From positions 195,361,118 through 195,425,117 of the forward strand of contig CM037878.1 in the NCBI GenBank assembly GCA_021292165.1: a DNA stretch of 64,000 bases, in the 5' to 3' direction. A program made the translations under genes and the position numbers. The notes below the pieces were generated by a model. That model searched no databases. It saw only the letters and a program-made list of their open reading frames with translations, and was not told the origin of the DNA. Source of the DNA: Shinisaurus crocodilurus. Taxonomy: Eukaryota; Chordata; Lepidosauria; Squamata; Shinisauridae. Of the stretch, positions 11,035-22,300 are shown one piece after another; within the stretch, counting starts at the first letter, position 1, and every line of letters starts with the position of its first letter.

Positions 11035-11185
11035 CTGGGTTCATATGAACATTCTGTTTTGATGTAGGAGAGATTTGCATATCTGCTCCTGATTGGGCCC
11101 CTGTGGTGGCAGTTCATACGAACATTCTATATGTTGGTGGAGTGATTTGCGTAACTGCTCCTGAATGGCCCTTGCGAACATTCCA
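11035..11185. repeat. Two imperfect tandem copies of a ~73-bp unit
   Basis: GTTCATATGAACATTCT at 11039 and GTTCATACGAACATTCT at 11112 each lead into GATTTGC, AACTGCTCCTGA-like and TGGGCCC/TGGCCC-like words. The spacing is about 73 bp. A third GCGAACATTCC start follows near 11174. This may be the flank of a larger repeat including 11220-11412. Confidence 0.65.
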
Positions 11186-11219
11186 AGTGACGCCATTGAC
11201 TCTCATCTATTTTTGGCCA

Positions 11220-11412
11220 TACAGGCCGCAGCGAGGGGTTTTTCGGAGATTTGAACCCACCAATCTTTGTCCTTGGGTGATGGAGAGTATGCGTGCCAAG
11301 TTTGGGGCGGATCCGTCCAACCGTGTAGGAGCCCATGCGATGCACACAAACACCCGTACACACCCACCCACCCACAGACACAGAGACAAACTTTCACATT
11401 ATATAGTAGATT
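11220..11412. repeat. Interspersed repeat 3' end (unclassified)
   Basis: TTTGTCCTTGGGTGATGGAG, TGCCAAGTTTGGGGCGGAT and CCGTCCAACCGT lead into an ACAC-rich stretch and CTTTCACATTATATAGTAGA. I recognise this as the general form of a dispersed animal repeat end. I cannot assign a clade from memory. Frames across it are not genes. Confidence 0.45.
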
Positions 11413-13912
11413 ACATTTTCTGGTTCTGTACAACTCTGGCAAATGTTACCATGCTATGATATTGAACGATGATACCAGGAAATTTGATTTCTCTCTTTAT
11501 ATATGAGCCATATAAATACTTAAAAATGTATATATGTAAAGTGAATATCTTGGATGGATTTATATCCCAAATCTATATTTGAATATTACAGAATTCCGTT
11601 TTAGAAACTGATCCATATATTGCTATTGGCCAGTTATTTAGGGAGCTGGGAACTCACATCATTATCTCTGGGTGTTTCCAGATGAGGCTTTTATTGTGTA
11701 ATTGCCCTGTCTCATTCACAGAATTTTACCAGGAGTCCAGATGATGACATCTTCAGTCTGTAACCCTCCATTATTTTCCAGTGGCTTCTTCTGTCTTTTT
11801 TCTTACTGGGGGGGGGGGGGAACATTAAGGAGGGAAAGACAGAATAGCTGCGCAAGGCCTTTTGATCAGTAGCGCTAGGGGTCCTCCATCTGGAAGCAAC
11901 TCAGATTTGATTAGGAAGGTATATTTTGGAGCTCCCCTTGATCATAGAAGCTGGGACAACTGCATCTCATGAAATCCTGGTTCACAGGAGTAGACCTTTG
12001 GATCATGTCCTGAAAAGGAATTGTTTTGTTCTGCAGTACCCTGCCTACTGCACCCTGTATTCATATACTGAAAGAACAGCAGTTAGTCTAAAGCAATTTT
12101 TACAAGAATCATCATCCAAAGCCACAGAGCATTTCAGAATTATTGGAGAGGAATGACGAGTATCTGTTTGTCTTGGCTTTCAGCTGTTGCAAATGAATGG
12201 GGTAATATCCTGTGCATTTTTCAGCCCCCCCCCTTTTAAAATGAATCAAGGCATCCAGTTTAGAAATATTGAAGATTACGAGGAGGCAACAGCTCACAGC
12301 CTCATTTCATTGACACTCCAGGTCTGCAGTGGTAATAATCCACTCTATGCTATAAAACTAGAAAATAAAAAAAGGCAAACTCCAAGGACACTGAATAAGT
12401 TGAATGTACCTGGCATCCTCATTTGTGTCCATCTATATGGGTTGCAGTGCCAGGACAGTATCAAGGCAGTGCCACTCTAATGCCATGTTCTGTGACGGTG
12501 TGCTGACACAGCCACATGATAATTGAATGTTAATTAATCCACAGGGTATTTATGCAGTTGATTAAGAAGATGGACCGAAGTTGATCACTAAACACCTAAA
12601 CGATAAATTAGTGCATGCCTTTTGAAAGTAGCAAAAGCCGGTTTGATTATGTATATTTACAAATGAGCATCATAGTTCAAATACTCTGTCATGCAGTTAC
12701 GTGATGGACTTAATTGCATGTAATTGGACTTAATTGCACGTAATTGTGTCATACATTGTGGTTACTGCGCTTGGCCTGCAAGGGTGCTTTACTTTCTGCA
12801 TCAATTTTCATGTACATTTGTTTTATGCCATCATTTTAGTGGTTGCGCTAAATGAAAGATGTTTGCTTGTAGATGATTCTTGTAGGAATAGTTTGTACGT
12901 TGGTGGGGCTGGGGGGTGGGCAGGCAAAAGGCCCTGCTACAATAGAAAAGGAGTTTTCCCTCATTTGAGGAACAGGAATGCTGCTCCTACTGCCCAAACA
13001 ATATGCTGTTGAGGGGATATTGCTTCAACAAACAGAATCTCTCATTTTAGAACCAAATAATCTAGTCAGCAAAATCAAGTGGTAGAATCTTTCCTTCCTG
13101 GATTCTGCCACTTTGGGCTGCTAATTCTAGAGCATTAAAAGCACAAGTCTTCCATGTAAAAACTGCAGAGGAAGCTAGAATAATAGAAAAGGACAATCTA
13201 GCATAGCTGTTTTTCCTGAAGTTGTAGTTACTACAGTATGTGTAGAGATGGGTGTGGGGTGCTAAAAAAGACCTCCCATCTGCATTCCAAAGTGGTAGAG
13301 TCCCAGAAGTTTACATCATGATTTTTCTGAATAGCTAGATCAGCCTCCAGTCTACAGATAATAGCAGACGACTTGATGTAAGCTTAAACAGCTTGATTTC
13401 TGATAGTGGGCATAGCCAGTTATAGCTCTTCTGTCCCTGTCCGTAAGTGTTCTTGATCTCTTTGCCCATCCCCGCTGGCTAGGCTCTTTAGCACTGGGGT
13501 TAATTTGAAATGACAGTATACCTCACTGGCAGATGGTAAGACATAAACATGTCTGAGATCCAGACACCACTTGAGTGACACCCCTCAAGTTTTACAGTTC
13601 CTGTGAAGTTGTATGTTCATTGGTTGTTCCTTTAAAAGAGCATTCGTTTCTGGCCTTTACATTTTCTGGAAATAAAAAAAAAACATGAACTGGAAGGTGG
13701 TAGTTGTGTGACTGTCCTATAGAATAGGGGTGCAGAACCTCAGGCCCTGTTGCCAAATCTGGTCCTCTGGAGGTCCCAATTTGGGAGTCCCCAGAAGACT
13801 ACACCCCTTTCCCCCAACCATTGATCGTTTGGTTGTTTCCTGGCTTCTGTGCATTCTAAAAGGTCGAAGTGCCTCTCATAAGACTTAGTTACCGTACTTC
13901 CAGTAAGAGCTT
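11413..13912. other. Unassigned DNA
   Basis: No LINE, SINE or clear MITE was recognised. A short G run lies near 11811-11820. AT-rich sequence near 12510-12560 carries TTAATTAATCC homeodomain-like words. No exon is supported. Confidence 0.35.
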
Positions 13913-13914
13913 TA

Positions 13915-14034
13915 AGGCTCAACCCTATAGCAAGTTTAGAAAGAAAAAAAGGCATACAACTCCCAGCATGCTCCAGCCAGCTGATTGGGACATGCAGGCC
14001 TTTTTTCTGTCTAAACTTGCATAGGATTGAGCCT
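13915..14034. mobile_element. Hairpin MITE (120 bp) with TA flanks
   Basis: The ends are AGGCTCAACCCTATAGCAAG and CTTGCATAGGATTGAGCCT. GTTTAGA, AAAAAAGGC and CCCAGCATGC are mirrored inside. TA stands at both outer edges (13913-13914 and 14035-14036), compatible with a TA target. A second copy is at 51445-51570. Confidence 0.7.
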
Positions 14035-14080
14035 TAAAGCTAAAATTTGCTGGTATTTTTTTATTTAGGCCCTGCCCTTT

Positions 14081-14252
14081 TCATAGATTTCATAGATAGA
14101 GTTGGAAGGAGCCTGCAAGGCTATCAAGTCCAACCCCCTGCTCAATGCAGGAAACTAGAGGAGGGGGTCTCCCATCCAAGTAATAACCAGGCTTGACCCT
14201 GCTTAGCTTTCCACGCTCAGACAAGCTGAGCCAGCGTAAGCCACAGGCCTGT
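14081..14252 (-). mobile_element. 5S-rRNA-derived SINE with CR1-like tail, copy A
   Basis: In plus-strand reading, a CR1 3'-end-like segment comes first (CATAGATAGAGTTGGAAGG, then CAAGTCCAACCCCCTGCTC). A segment matching the reverse complement of vertebrate 5S rRNA follows at 14166-14213 (TCTCCCATCCAAGTAATAAC, then GACCCTGCTTAGCTT). The element therefore reads on the minus strand, 5S-like pol III head first and LINE-like tail last. The 5S box C is nearly intact; the 5' end of 5S is diverged. Sister copies are at 28746-28921 and 62530-62694. It is not a functional 5S gene. Confidence 0.85.
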
Positions 14253-14254
14253 CC

Positions 14255-15230
14255 ACCACTGGAATGCAGCCCCCGAGAGCTTTGGCCCATGTGCTGAAAG
14301 AGGTTCTGCACCCGTACAGTAGAAGAAAGGTGGAGACAATGTGTTTATAAAATTTCCATTTTGTGATTTTGGGACTTGTGACTTATGATCTTGAAATGCT
14401 GGCATTGATTATGCACGGCCTGAGGCTTTTTTCTTTAATTTTATATGGCCTGAGTTATTGAAATAAGTTATTCTTGTCTTAGACTCAGCTCTGCTAACTG
14501 TGTCTGATATTGCAAAGGTGGGCAGATGGTAGATCTGGATCTACTAGTAGATCTCTGGTGATGCGCAGTAGATAGGCAAGGATTTCTGACTCCCTGTTAT
14601 TTAGCAGCAGCAGCAAAATGACTCGCCTCCCGCTCTAAATTATACTGCTGAAATGCAGGAAGCTTGGGGTAAACAGAAGGGGATTTTTGTGTGGAAGGAC
14701 TGTGAGCTCCTTTCAGTTCTGGTACTCAAAACAAATTTCTGGGCTCAGAATTATTTAATTCTAAGTGTGTGTTTTCTGCACCAGGCTCTGGTTGGTGCAT
14801 CTTAGGTTTCTTGTCTTGTATATCTCTGTAACAAAAGCTGAGTGAAATACTTTTTATCAGTAATAATCATAACATATTTTATTTTTCTGTCTTGTTTAAA
14901 TGGATACATGCAGTGAGTCCTTGAAAGGGAAGAGGTTGACAGCTTGAGAGAGATCTTATAGTGCGACAAATGTACATTAAGCCACTGGGAATTTTTCCTC
15001 TTTAGCAATCATGTGTTTGAATGAAGCTTGTGCAAGCTTGGACATTTTATGTAGAGTGTGGTTTTATAATCTCTCCATCGCTTTGAATGTTATCGGCTTG
15101 AACGTTTAAATATATGTGCCTGTCCTTGAAGTGCTTTGTATGTAATAAAGCCACAAACAATTGCTTAACTTTACTAATGTGCAAGTCAAAAATAGATTTC
15201 TTTCTGTGGGTTTGACAAATCTTAGAATGA
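14255..15230. other. Unassigned DNA
   Basis: I see no supported gene or element here. Confidence 0.35.
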
Positions 15231-15233
15231 TTC

Positions 15234-15313
15234 AGGCTGCAATCCTAAACACACTTTCTAGGTGGTACCCATTTAACACAATGAGGCTTACTTTCAAGTA
15301 AATAGACATAGGA
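15234..15313. repeat. Small hairpin element of the 'TTACTCAGAAGTAAG' family, copy
   Basis: GGCTGCAATCCTAAACACAC at the left and AGACATAGGATTGTACC at the right are inverted. The middle CCATTTAACACAATGAGG resembles CCATTGAACTCAGTGGG of the other copies. Confidence 0.65.
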
Positions 15314-15413
15314 TTGTACCATTAGTGTGTTGGCTCTAGTACTGCCCTCCTGTGAGTGGAAGGCGCCTTGTTCATAGAAGGTGTTGTGATCCAGTGGAAG
15401 CGCCCACTCACAG

Positions 15414-15704
15414 GCTGGGTTCAGACAACACAATAAACTCACACTCGAGGGTTGAGTGCGGGTTGTTGTTGAACTGTGGGTTGCTGTTGAACTGTGGGTT
15501 ACTGTGTTGTCTGAACCCAGCTGTGCTAACAAGCCATGGCTTGTTAACCACGAACAACCCATGAAGAGAATCCATGGTTTGTTTTTGGGTTATGAACTGT
15601 GGGTTATTCACCATGATGTGTTATCTTGGCTAGTTCAGGCAACACGACAATCCACATTTCAACAACAACCCATGGTTCAACAACATCGTGTTGTCTGAAC
15701 CCAG
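15414..15704. mobile_element. Palindromic non-autonomous DNA transposon (291 bp), 6-bp flanking repeats
   Basis: The left end is CTGGGTTCAGACAACAC and the right end is its reverse complement, GTGTTGTCTGAACCCAG. TCACAG flanks both sides (15408-15413 and 15705-15710). A third copy of the end motif lies inside near 15503-15522, so the element itself contains an inverted end. AACCCATGG and GAACTGTGGGTT words fill the interior. Same ends and duplication length as 3751-4473. Confidence 0.8.
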
Positions 15705-15710
15705 TCACAG

Positions 15711-17350
15711 AAAGTAAGTGTGTGGGGATGGGGTGGGGTGGGGTGGAAGGTGATGATATTCTCTGATTTTGTTTTCTTTCTGCAGCCTCTCTACACCACC
15801 ACCCTTGCTGTTCTGGAAGGTCCTTCCAGAACAGATTTTCAGGGGATGCGAGGAACTGTCAGAAGAAGGGGGAATTGGAGAAAATCCCCCCCCCCCATGA
15901 TCAGAAGTGTTCCATGAGGGGTATTCCACTCAGAGATGGCTAGAGCCAACCTAGTATGTGTGGAGCACTTACTGTTTAATAAAATCAAAGTCTGTAGCTG
16001 CAGAAGAGATTCCTTTATCACGTGGTGTGCATGTTAGGGCATAGCATATGACTTGCCTTTAGGGGGCGTATCCTGTTTGTAGGAAAAATGGCATATCTCT
16101 GTGTTGCAGTATATGTATAACATTTTAAACTGAAGACACTGAGGTGGGAATTATTTAATCTTCCCTGCTGCTATTGTCTGGTGTGTGTATCAGCTGAATC
16201 TCCCTGTAGAAATTAGTGTTTCCATTATTTGGGTTGAGAGAGTGAGATGCACTTTCTCCATTAGAGGATGCAGGCTTCAGCTGTATTTCCCAGTACTGCT
16301 TTTGAAAATCCTATGTAATTTTGTGGGGTTCTCATGACCCCCCCACGTGCCCGTAGCAATGTAGCGCAAAATAATTACCAATATAATTGCTCACAAATGG
16401 GGAACTTGCCCCAACAGAAGATAATAATACTGTAGCGATGTTTGTTGTGAGACAACAAAAGAAGAAAAAGCATACATAGAGTGCAAAAGGTTAGCTTCCA
16501 AATATTTTTAATGCTCATTTTGTAAGCATGAATTATACCCACCTTTATCCAACTGAGGCGATATATCCTAAATTGGAGGAATGTTATCCATTTATTGGCA
16601 AAAGACTACATTATTAGCAAATGTAGAGTTACCAACATGTGACTACTGTTGAAATTAGTGTGCAGTGCTGGGATCGAGATAATACAGATCATAAGCTGAC
16701 CTGCATTGCTTGAGAGATATGTAAACATAGTAATTCCAGTATTGTAAATCAGTACACTCCCAACTAACTTGGGTTGTTAATAAGGGTGTGTTTGGGCTGA
16801 GGCTGGTTCATAAACCAACTAGATCAACTGCAGTTCAATGACTTTAGTGTTCTGATGCACTTGGACCAATATGGTAAGGGCAGAACTACAGATGTTACAG
16901 TGAAAAAACACAAGATTCCTAACTCATCGTTTCCCCCCTGAAAATGCTGTCTGGTGTGTTATGTGTGTGTACTTTTTATCTTGTTTACTGTGTTTTGTAT
17001 AAAGTTAGCATTGGGAATCTTTTAAGCTGGTTGTTGTTTTGTTAAGTGCAAAGCCCTTCATAATCTCTTTTACGTTATGCCATATGCTTCAACTGTCCCT
17101 ATTTACCAGGGGACAGTTTTCTGGTACCTGTCACTGGGGAAGACACTGCCATTCCTTTTAAAGATTGGCAAGTGGGACCTGCAACAAAATGTTACAGTGT
17201 GGAATGCTCCTATACAGGATTCCAGCCACTCCATCCCATTCCTCCCTTCCCAATTTTCCATCCAGTCACCCAACAGTCAGTCAGCATTTCATGGTCACTG
17301 AGTGTGCTTAGTCCTCATTATGCTGTTTTGGAGGAGAGTTTCCTTCCCCT
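15711..17350. other. Unassigned DNA
   Basis: It includes a short GGGGT repeat near 15730-15746. No element or gene was recognised. Confidence 0.35.
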
Positions 17351-17356
17351 CTTGGT

Positions 17357-17381
17357 TGTGTGTGTGTGTGTGTGTGTGTGT
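17357..17381. repeat. (TG)n microsatellite
   Basis: About twelve perfect TG dinucleotides. Confidence 0.95.
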
Positions 17382-17397
17382 TAGTTGTTTTTTGCTA

Positions 17398-17545
17398 AAT
17401 ACTTCTGTTGTACTTCTGTAAATCTTCAGGTTCCCCCCAAGCCTACTCATACCTCTTGTGTGTGGATGTTGCTTTTTTTGGCTGCTAAACAAGGACATTC
17501 ACACTCTGAAAATCTGCAATAGAGGGAATTGTAGTGTTCACACAC
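17398..17545. repeat. Unclassified dispersed repeat, copy 1
   Basis: TTCTGTAAATCTTCAGGTTC, CCCCAAGCCTACT, TGTGTGGAT, TTTGGCT and ACATTCACACTCTGA occur in the same order as in 63125-63250. The two copies align along their length with scattered differences. No coding potential or inverted ends were seen. Confidence 0.55.
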
Positions 17546-17571
17546 CTATTATTCTATGTGGAACTCATAGA

Positions 17572-18320
17572 ATCATAGAATAGTAGAGTTGGAAGGGGCC
17601 TACAAGGCCATCAAGTCCAACCCCCTGCTCAATGCAGGAATCCAAGTCAAAGCATCCCTGACAGATGGCTGTCCAGCTGCACCTTGAAAGCCTCCAATGT
17701 GGGAGAGTTCACCACCTCCCTAGGTAGTTGTTTCCATTGTCTTATTGCTCTAACAGTCAGGACATTTTTCCTGATATCCAGGTGGAATCTGGCTTCCTGT
17801 AACCTGAGCCCATTATTCTGTGTCCTGCAATCTGGGATAATTGAGAAGAGTTCCTGGCCCTCCTCTGTGTGACCCACTATCATATCGCCCCTCAGTCTTC
17901 TCTTCCGAAGGCTAAACATGCCCAGTTCTTTCAGTCTCTCCTCATAGGGCTTTGTTTCCAGTCCCCTGATCATCTTTGTTGCCCTCCTCTGAACCCTTTC
18001 CAGTTTGTCTGCATCCTTCTTAAAGTGTGGTGCTGGACGCAGTACTCAAGATGAGGCCTAACCCGTGCTGAGTAGAGGAGAACTAGTACTTCACGCAATT
18101 TGGAAGCTACACTTTTATTAATGCAGACTAAAACAGCATTTGCCTTTTTCGCAGCCACATCACATTGCTGGCTCATATTCAGCTTGTGATCTACAACAGT
18201 TCCAAGATCCTTTTCACTTGTAGTATTGTTGAGTCAAGTATCCCCCATCCTGTAACTATGCATTTGGTTTCTTTTTCCTAGGTGCAGAACTTGGCATTTA
18301 TCCCTATTAAATTTCACTCT
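17572..18320 (-). pseudogene. CR1 LINE 3' end with ORF2 C-terminus
   Basis: The plus strand starts with AATCATAGAATAGTAGAGTT and TGGAAGGGGCCTACAAGG, the reverse complement of the classic CR1 3' end. The minus-strand frame 17647-17973 includes KRRLRGDMI, NGLRLQEARFHLDIRKN and WKQLPREVVNSPTLEAFK, all standard at the C-terminus of CR1 ORF2. A second frame, 17970-18176, holds ANAVLVCINKSVASKLREV and SARVRPHLEYCVQ, the segment just upstream. The two lie in different frames, so at least one frameshift separates them. The copy is 5' truncated and dead. Confidence 0.9.
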
Positions 18321-18329
18321 TTAGGTTTC

Positions 18330-20205
18330 AGTCCCCGTCCCCTGCTTTCCAGAAGTTAAATCTCTGAAGGGCAGAAGATGGGCAGAAGCATTGATATGAG
18401 TATGTAAATCCATGCATATAGACACAAAATACCAGGTTCACTGTGGTCCTTTCATCCTGTTCTACTCACCTATCCAGACAGTACTGTATTCCTTCCCCCA
18501 TCGTCTGTAGCATGTCAAAGCTAATATAACACTGGTAGCTTATTGTTTTTGCCTATACATGATTTCTGTAGTTTTGGTTATTCTGACAACACTTAGAGAA
18601 TAGAGTCTATAAAGCATTAGGTTGTGTCAGATGATACTTAATATATTAACTTGATGGTTTTATATTCCTTTAAAAAAGTAATTCTATATGTAATACTGAT
18701 ATGTCCAATTGAATTTGTTATTTAATAGATTGTGTGTTACACAGTGGTAAGCATTCTTTCTTTTGAGCCATCCCCACTTGTACAACAGTACTTCCTTACA
18801 GGTACTCATCCTTGCATTTATGTTATCTCAGCAAATCCAGGTCTGAAACATGCCTGTGCCCAGGTAATGTGTTGTTCAGCCCTAAGAGATCTCCATGTTG
18901 ACTTGTCTCCTGGACCCAGGGTTGGTGTGTACTAGTTATTGTAGTGAACAGGAGTTGCTAGATATCCTTTATGCTTGCTTTGGGTGGGTGGGGTGTCTAG
19001 AGTGGGATTTCTTTTTATTATTTTATGCCTTTGCAAGGTAATTCAGGATTGCATTCTGAAAACCAGTTTCTCCATATTTTACAAGCTTCTGGAATGATAT
19101 TTCAGGGGGCCCAATCTGGATTTGAAAGCCCTCCTACTCCCGTACATTACGGTCCCGATCTGGACCCCCCTATGCCTACTCTAGAGTAAAAAGAAAAAGA
19201 AAAAAAGACGTACCGTAACTGCTAGATATGGATTTATAGTAATGTCTGTTTTGGCTCATAGTTAATTTGGGATGTGAATGCTGTTTATTATTTATGGTGC
19301 AGTTTGAATTCCAAGCCAGTCAAACATGGTTACACTAAATTTACCCTGTGGGGTAAACCATGACAAGGTTTATTCCTGGTAGCAATTTACAACAAAATTA
19401 GGGAAATAAGAGAAGCACACAATATAGAGAGACACTTTGGTACACAGTAAAGCTACAAAACAATAAAGACCTGATTCCTTAAGATCTCTCAGGCATACAA
19501 CTAATTACCTGAGGGTATTCTCTTCAAGGGTTAAATCTAGCACAGCCTTGCCGCCCGATGGAGAATTACCACACCTACCCGAAGGTCCGAGATGGGTAAA
19601 CTCTTACAAGGCTTGCCTTCACCAGAGCCCTCATCCAGCTCATTTCACCAGGAGCTAACTGGGGTCGGATCCTGATCCCCCCCCCCCAAAGGCTTGGGGC
19701 CTCTCTTTGGCTTGCCACCATCCCCAATAGCCAGGGTAGCCGGTAGCCACGCGATCTAGGACAAAGACCAAGACTAAAACAGGCTTTGGGAAAAATCTCT
19801 TTCCCCCCCTCCCCCTTTCTGTAGCTTTCCTGCCTTCAGCCAATCAGAAAGAACTTCACCTGGCCAGGCAGGGGGAAGGAAACTCGTGAGTCATGGCTTG
19901 AACTATTTGAATTACATCTGCATATGAACGCTTTCAGCCTGGCTCCTCCAGACCTCTGGGCACCAGGCCCCATCCTATGTGTGTGTGTGTGTAAAATATT
20001 ATTTGTTTTTAAGTGTGCCTACACCACAGGGCAAATGGGTTGCAACTTCATTTCCAAATAAACATGGTTATGATGGGGCTTAAAATCTTGATCTTTTCTG
20101 GTCAGTTTCACAACTCAGTTAGGAAACTCACCCTCTTTGGTTTTTCTTCAAAGGGAAAAGAAAGGTAGCATTTGAAACTGACAAGATGTGTGTCAGTTTT
20201 GCCTC
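18330..20205. other. Unassigned DNA with fragments of dispersed repeats
   Basis: The stretch 19100-19212 (GATCTGGACCCCCC, ACTCTAGAGTAAAAAG) resembles 35270-35500, where a hAT MITE sits inside the equivalent site. From about 19265 to 19990 the composition changes. A TTTATT word and an inverted CCAAT-like box (CAGCCAATCAGAAAG near 19838) could belong to a minus-strand LTR, but I cannot find paired ends or a duplication. A short (GT)n lies at 19979-19992. Confidence 0.3.
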
Positions 20206-20209
20206 ATGA

Positions 20210-21008
20210 TTTATTTATTTATTCATTTCATTTCTATACTGCCCAATAGCCAAAGCTCTCTGGGTGGTTTATAACAGTGCCTAAAACAAGCCCAAAATCA
20301 TTGGAAAATATTTAAAAACACCAGAGATAACAATATTTAAATACAAAAAAGACCTGTTACAAACACCTGACATGCATACCCCATCAAGCCATTAGAAAGA
20401 GTGCTAGGTGTTCTTAAACGCCTCAGCACAGAGGGCTGACTTAACCTGGCGCCAAAAGGATGACATAGTTGGCGCCAGGCGGGCCCCAGTGGGGAGATCA
20501 TTCCACATTTGGGGGGGCTGCCACTGAGAGGGCCCTCCCCCTTGTTGCTACCCTCTGAGCCTCCCTCAGAGGAGGCACTCAGAGGAAGGCCCCAGATGTT
20601 GATTGTAGTGTCTGGGTAGATTGCAGTTGGGAGAGGTGTTCCATCAAGTATTACTGTCCCAAGCCATGTAGGACTTTATAGGTTAAGACCAACACCTTGA
20701 ATTGAGCTTGGAAGCATACAGGGAGTCAATGCAAGCAGGCCAGAACTGGTGTTACGTGTTCAGACCTTCTGGTCCTGGTTCTTAGTCTGGCTGCCGTATT
20801 TTGCATGAGCTGCAGGTTCTGAACAGTCTTCAAGGGCAGCCCCATGTAGAGTGCATTGCTGTAATCTAATTTAGAGACCACCAGGGTGTAGATTACTGAA
20901 ACCAGGCTATCCCTGTCCAGACAGGGGAGTAATTGGGCCACCAGCCGGAACTGGTAGAAGACACTCCATGCCACTGAGGCCACCTGAGCCTCAAGTGACA
21001 AAGATGGT
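20210..21008 (-). pseudogene. L2-like LINE 3' end with reverse transcriptase C-terminus
   Basis: The minus-strand frame carries SKLDYSNALYMGLPLKTV and LQLMQNTAARL, closely matching the intact-looking L2 at 41661-44763. The 3' UTR ends at about 20210 with a TTTATTTATT tail. CAATAGCCAAAGCTCTCTGG near 20245 is a 3'-end motif shared with 56365-56450. The 5' end breaks near a T homopolymer at 21010-21026. Confidence 0.85.
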
Positions 21009-21118
21009 TTACTTTTTTTTTTTTTTAAGGACAGCTGTGATGCAATATCAGCGTGCCCCTGTTCCAGCACAGTGAAATTTCACTTACTGTTTTTTTAAAC
21101 CAACTGAGTGTTACTAAG

Positions 21119-21190
21119 AGGATTGCAGCCTTACAGCAAGATCCTGCACATGTTTACTCAGAAGTAAGCACTGTTATTTCGAATGGGATC
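21119..21190. repeat. Small hairpin element of the 'TTACTCAGAAGTAAG' family, copy
   Basis: It contains CACATGTTTACTCAGAAGTA and CGAATGGGATC, equivalents of the 3005-3156 copy. Confidence 0.55.
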
Positions 21191-21884
21191 TTTCCCTGCT
21201 TTGTAAGCTTGGAGAAGTTTTGTGGGAATAAGGGCTTGCTTTGCAGGACACAAAATTGCTCTGCAACTGGAAATGCACATTGCAACAGAGAAAAGAGGGG
21301 TGTCCCTTATACATCATGCACCTTCCCCCGGGGACATTTCCTCCCACCCTCCTCAGTTGCACATTTTCCTATCCACACTTGCTGAAAAACTGCAGAGTTC
21401 TGTTTTTCCCCTTCTTACTGGATTTTTTTGTGGTTAGAAAGAAGACTATGCAGCAGCAGGAAAACACGGGCTGAGTACAAATGGACAGCACCTGGACCCT
21501 CTGTAAAACTCTGTGAATGGGGATGGGTTATTGCACAGTAAAAGCACCAATTGGGGAAGTCCCTGGTTTGAATTTTGCCTCTGCTTCGAACTGAGTAGGT
21601 GGATTTTGGCCAACTACTCTCTCTCAGCCTCCTTCCCCCTTCTACATAGGCTGTCCAAACTTACAGGGTTGTTTTTTTAAAAAAAAGTATTACAAGTTAA
21701 TATATGTGAAGTGCTTTCAATACCAATGTGCTGTAGAAATGCCTTTTCTTATTCTTACTGTAGACATCAGTTCTGATTGTCTAGACTAAAGTCTCTGGAC
21801 AGAGTATCAGATGTTAATTCCAGCCCTTTTTGGATAAATGAGATTTTACTGTCTGAAGCAGTTGATAGTAGACCAAAACTATTC

Positions 21885-22300
21885 ACAGCTATATTTATAG
21901 TCATAGTCATACTCATAGCAATACTCATAGTTTATTTATGTACTGCATTTATTTATATACTGCATTTTCCACAAATGGATTGTGCTGAAAGCGTTTCACA
22001 TAAAATAAAGTGACAATCTAAACACAATAATAGCACAACAGCTACAATATATAATCAAAGTTATAATATGCTACAATATAACATTGACAGTTCAATAATC
22101 AATTACCAGTTAATTTAAAGCATATAAAAGGTTTAAATAAGCATAAAACATACCAATAGGTCAATAAATTATATCTGATATACCAATAACATCAACATCA
22201 AAGCCAGATTAACCAATTCATCCACAATTCAAATTAAGAGACTTAACAATAAAACATCTAGCCCAGATAAAACTAGCAGCAAAGGAGGAAAATATACAAC
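21885..22300 (-). repeat. Probable LINE 3'-UTR fragment
   Basis: TTTATTTATGTACTGCATTT, then CAGTTTCACATAAAATAAAG-like wording and A-rich ACAATAATAGCACAACAGC, follow the pattern of minus-strand L2-like 3' UTRs. No coding part is attached. Confidence 0.4.

Noticed and set aside
10321..11067. Long proline-rich open frames on both strands (97-135 codons)
   Set aside because: They are translations of the minisatellite in several frames. Unit lengths vary without regard to codons and there is no start context or splice signal.
14166..14213. Possible 5S rRNA gene
   Set aside because: Only the box A to box C region is similar, the 5' third of 5S is diverged, and a CR1-like tail is fused. It is a SINE.
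19265..19990. Minus-strand solo LTR
   Set aside because: It has an inverted CCAAT-like box and a TTTATT word, but I found neither TG…CA ends nor a target-site duplication.
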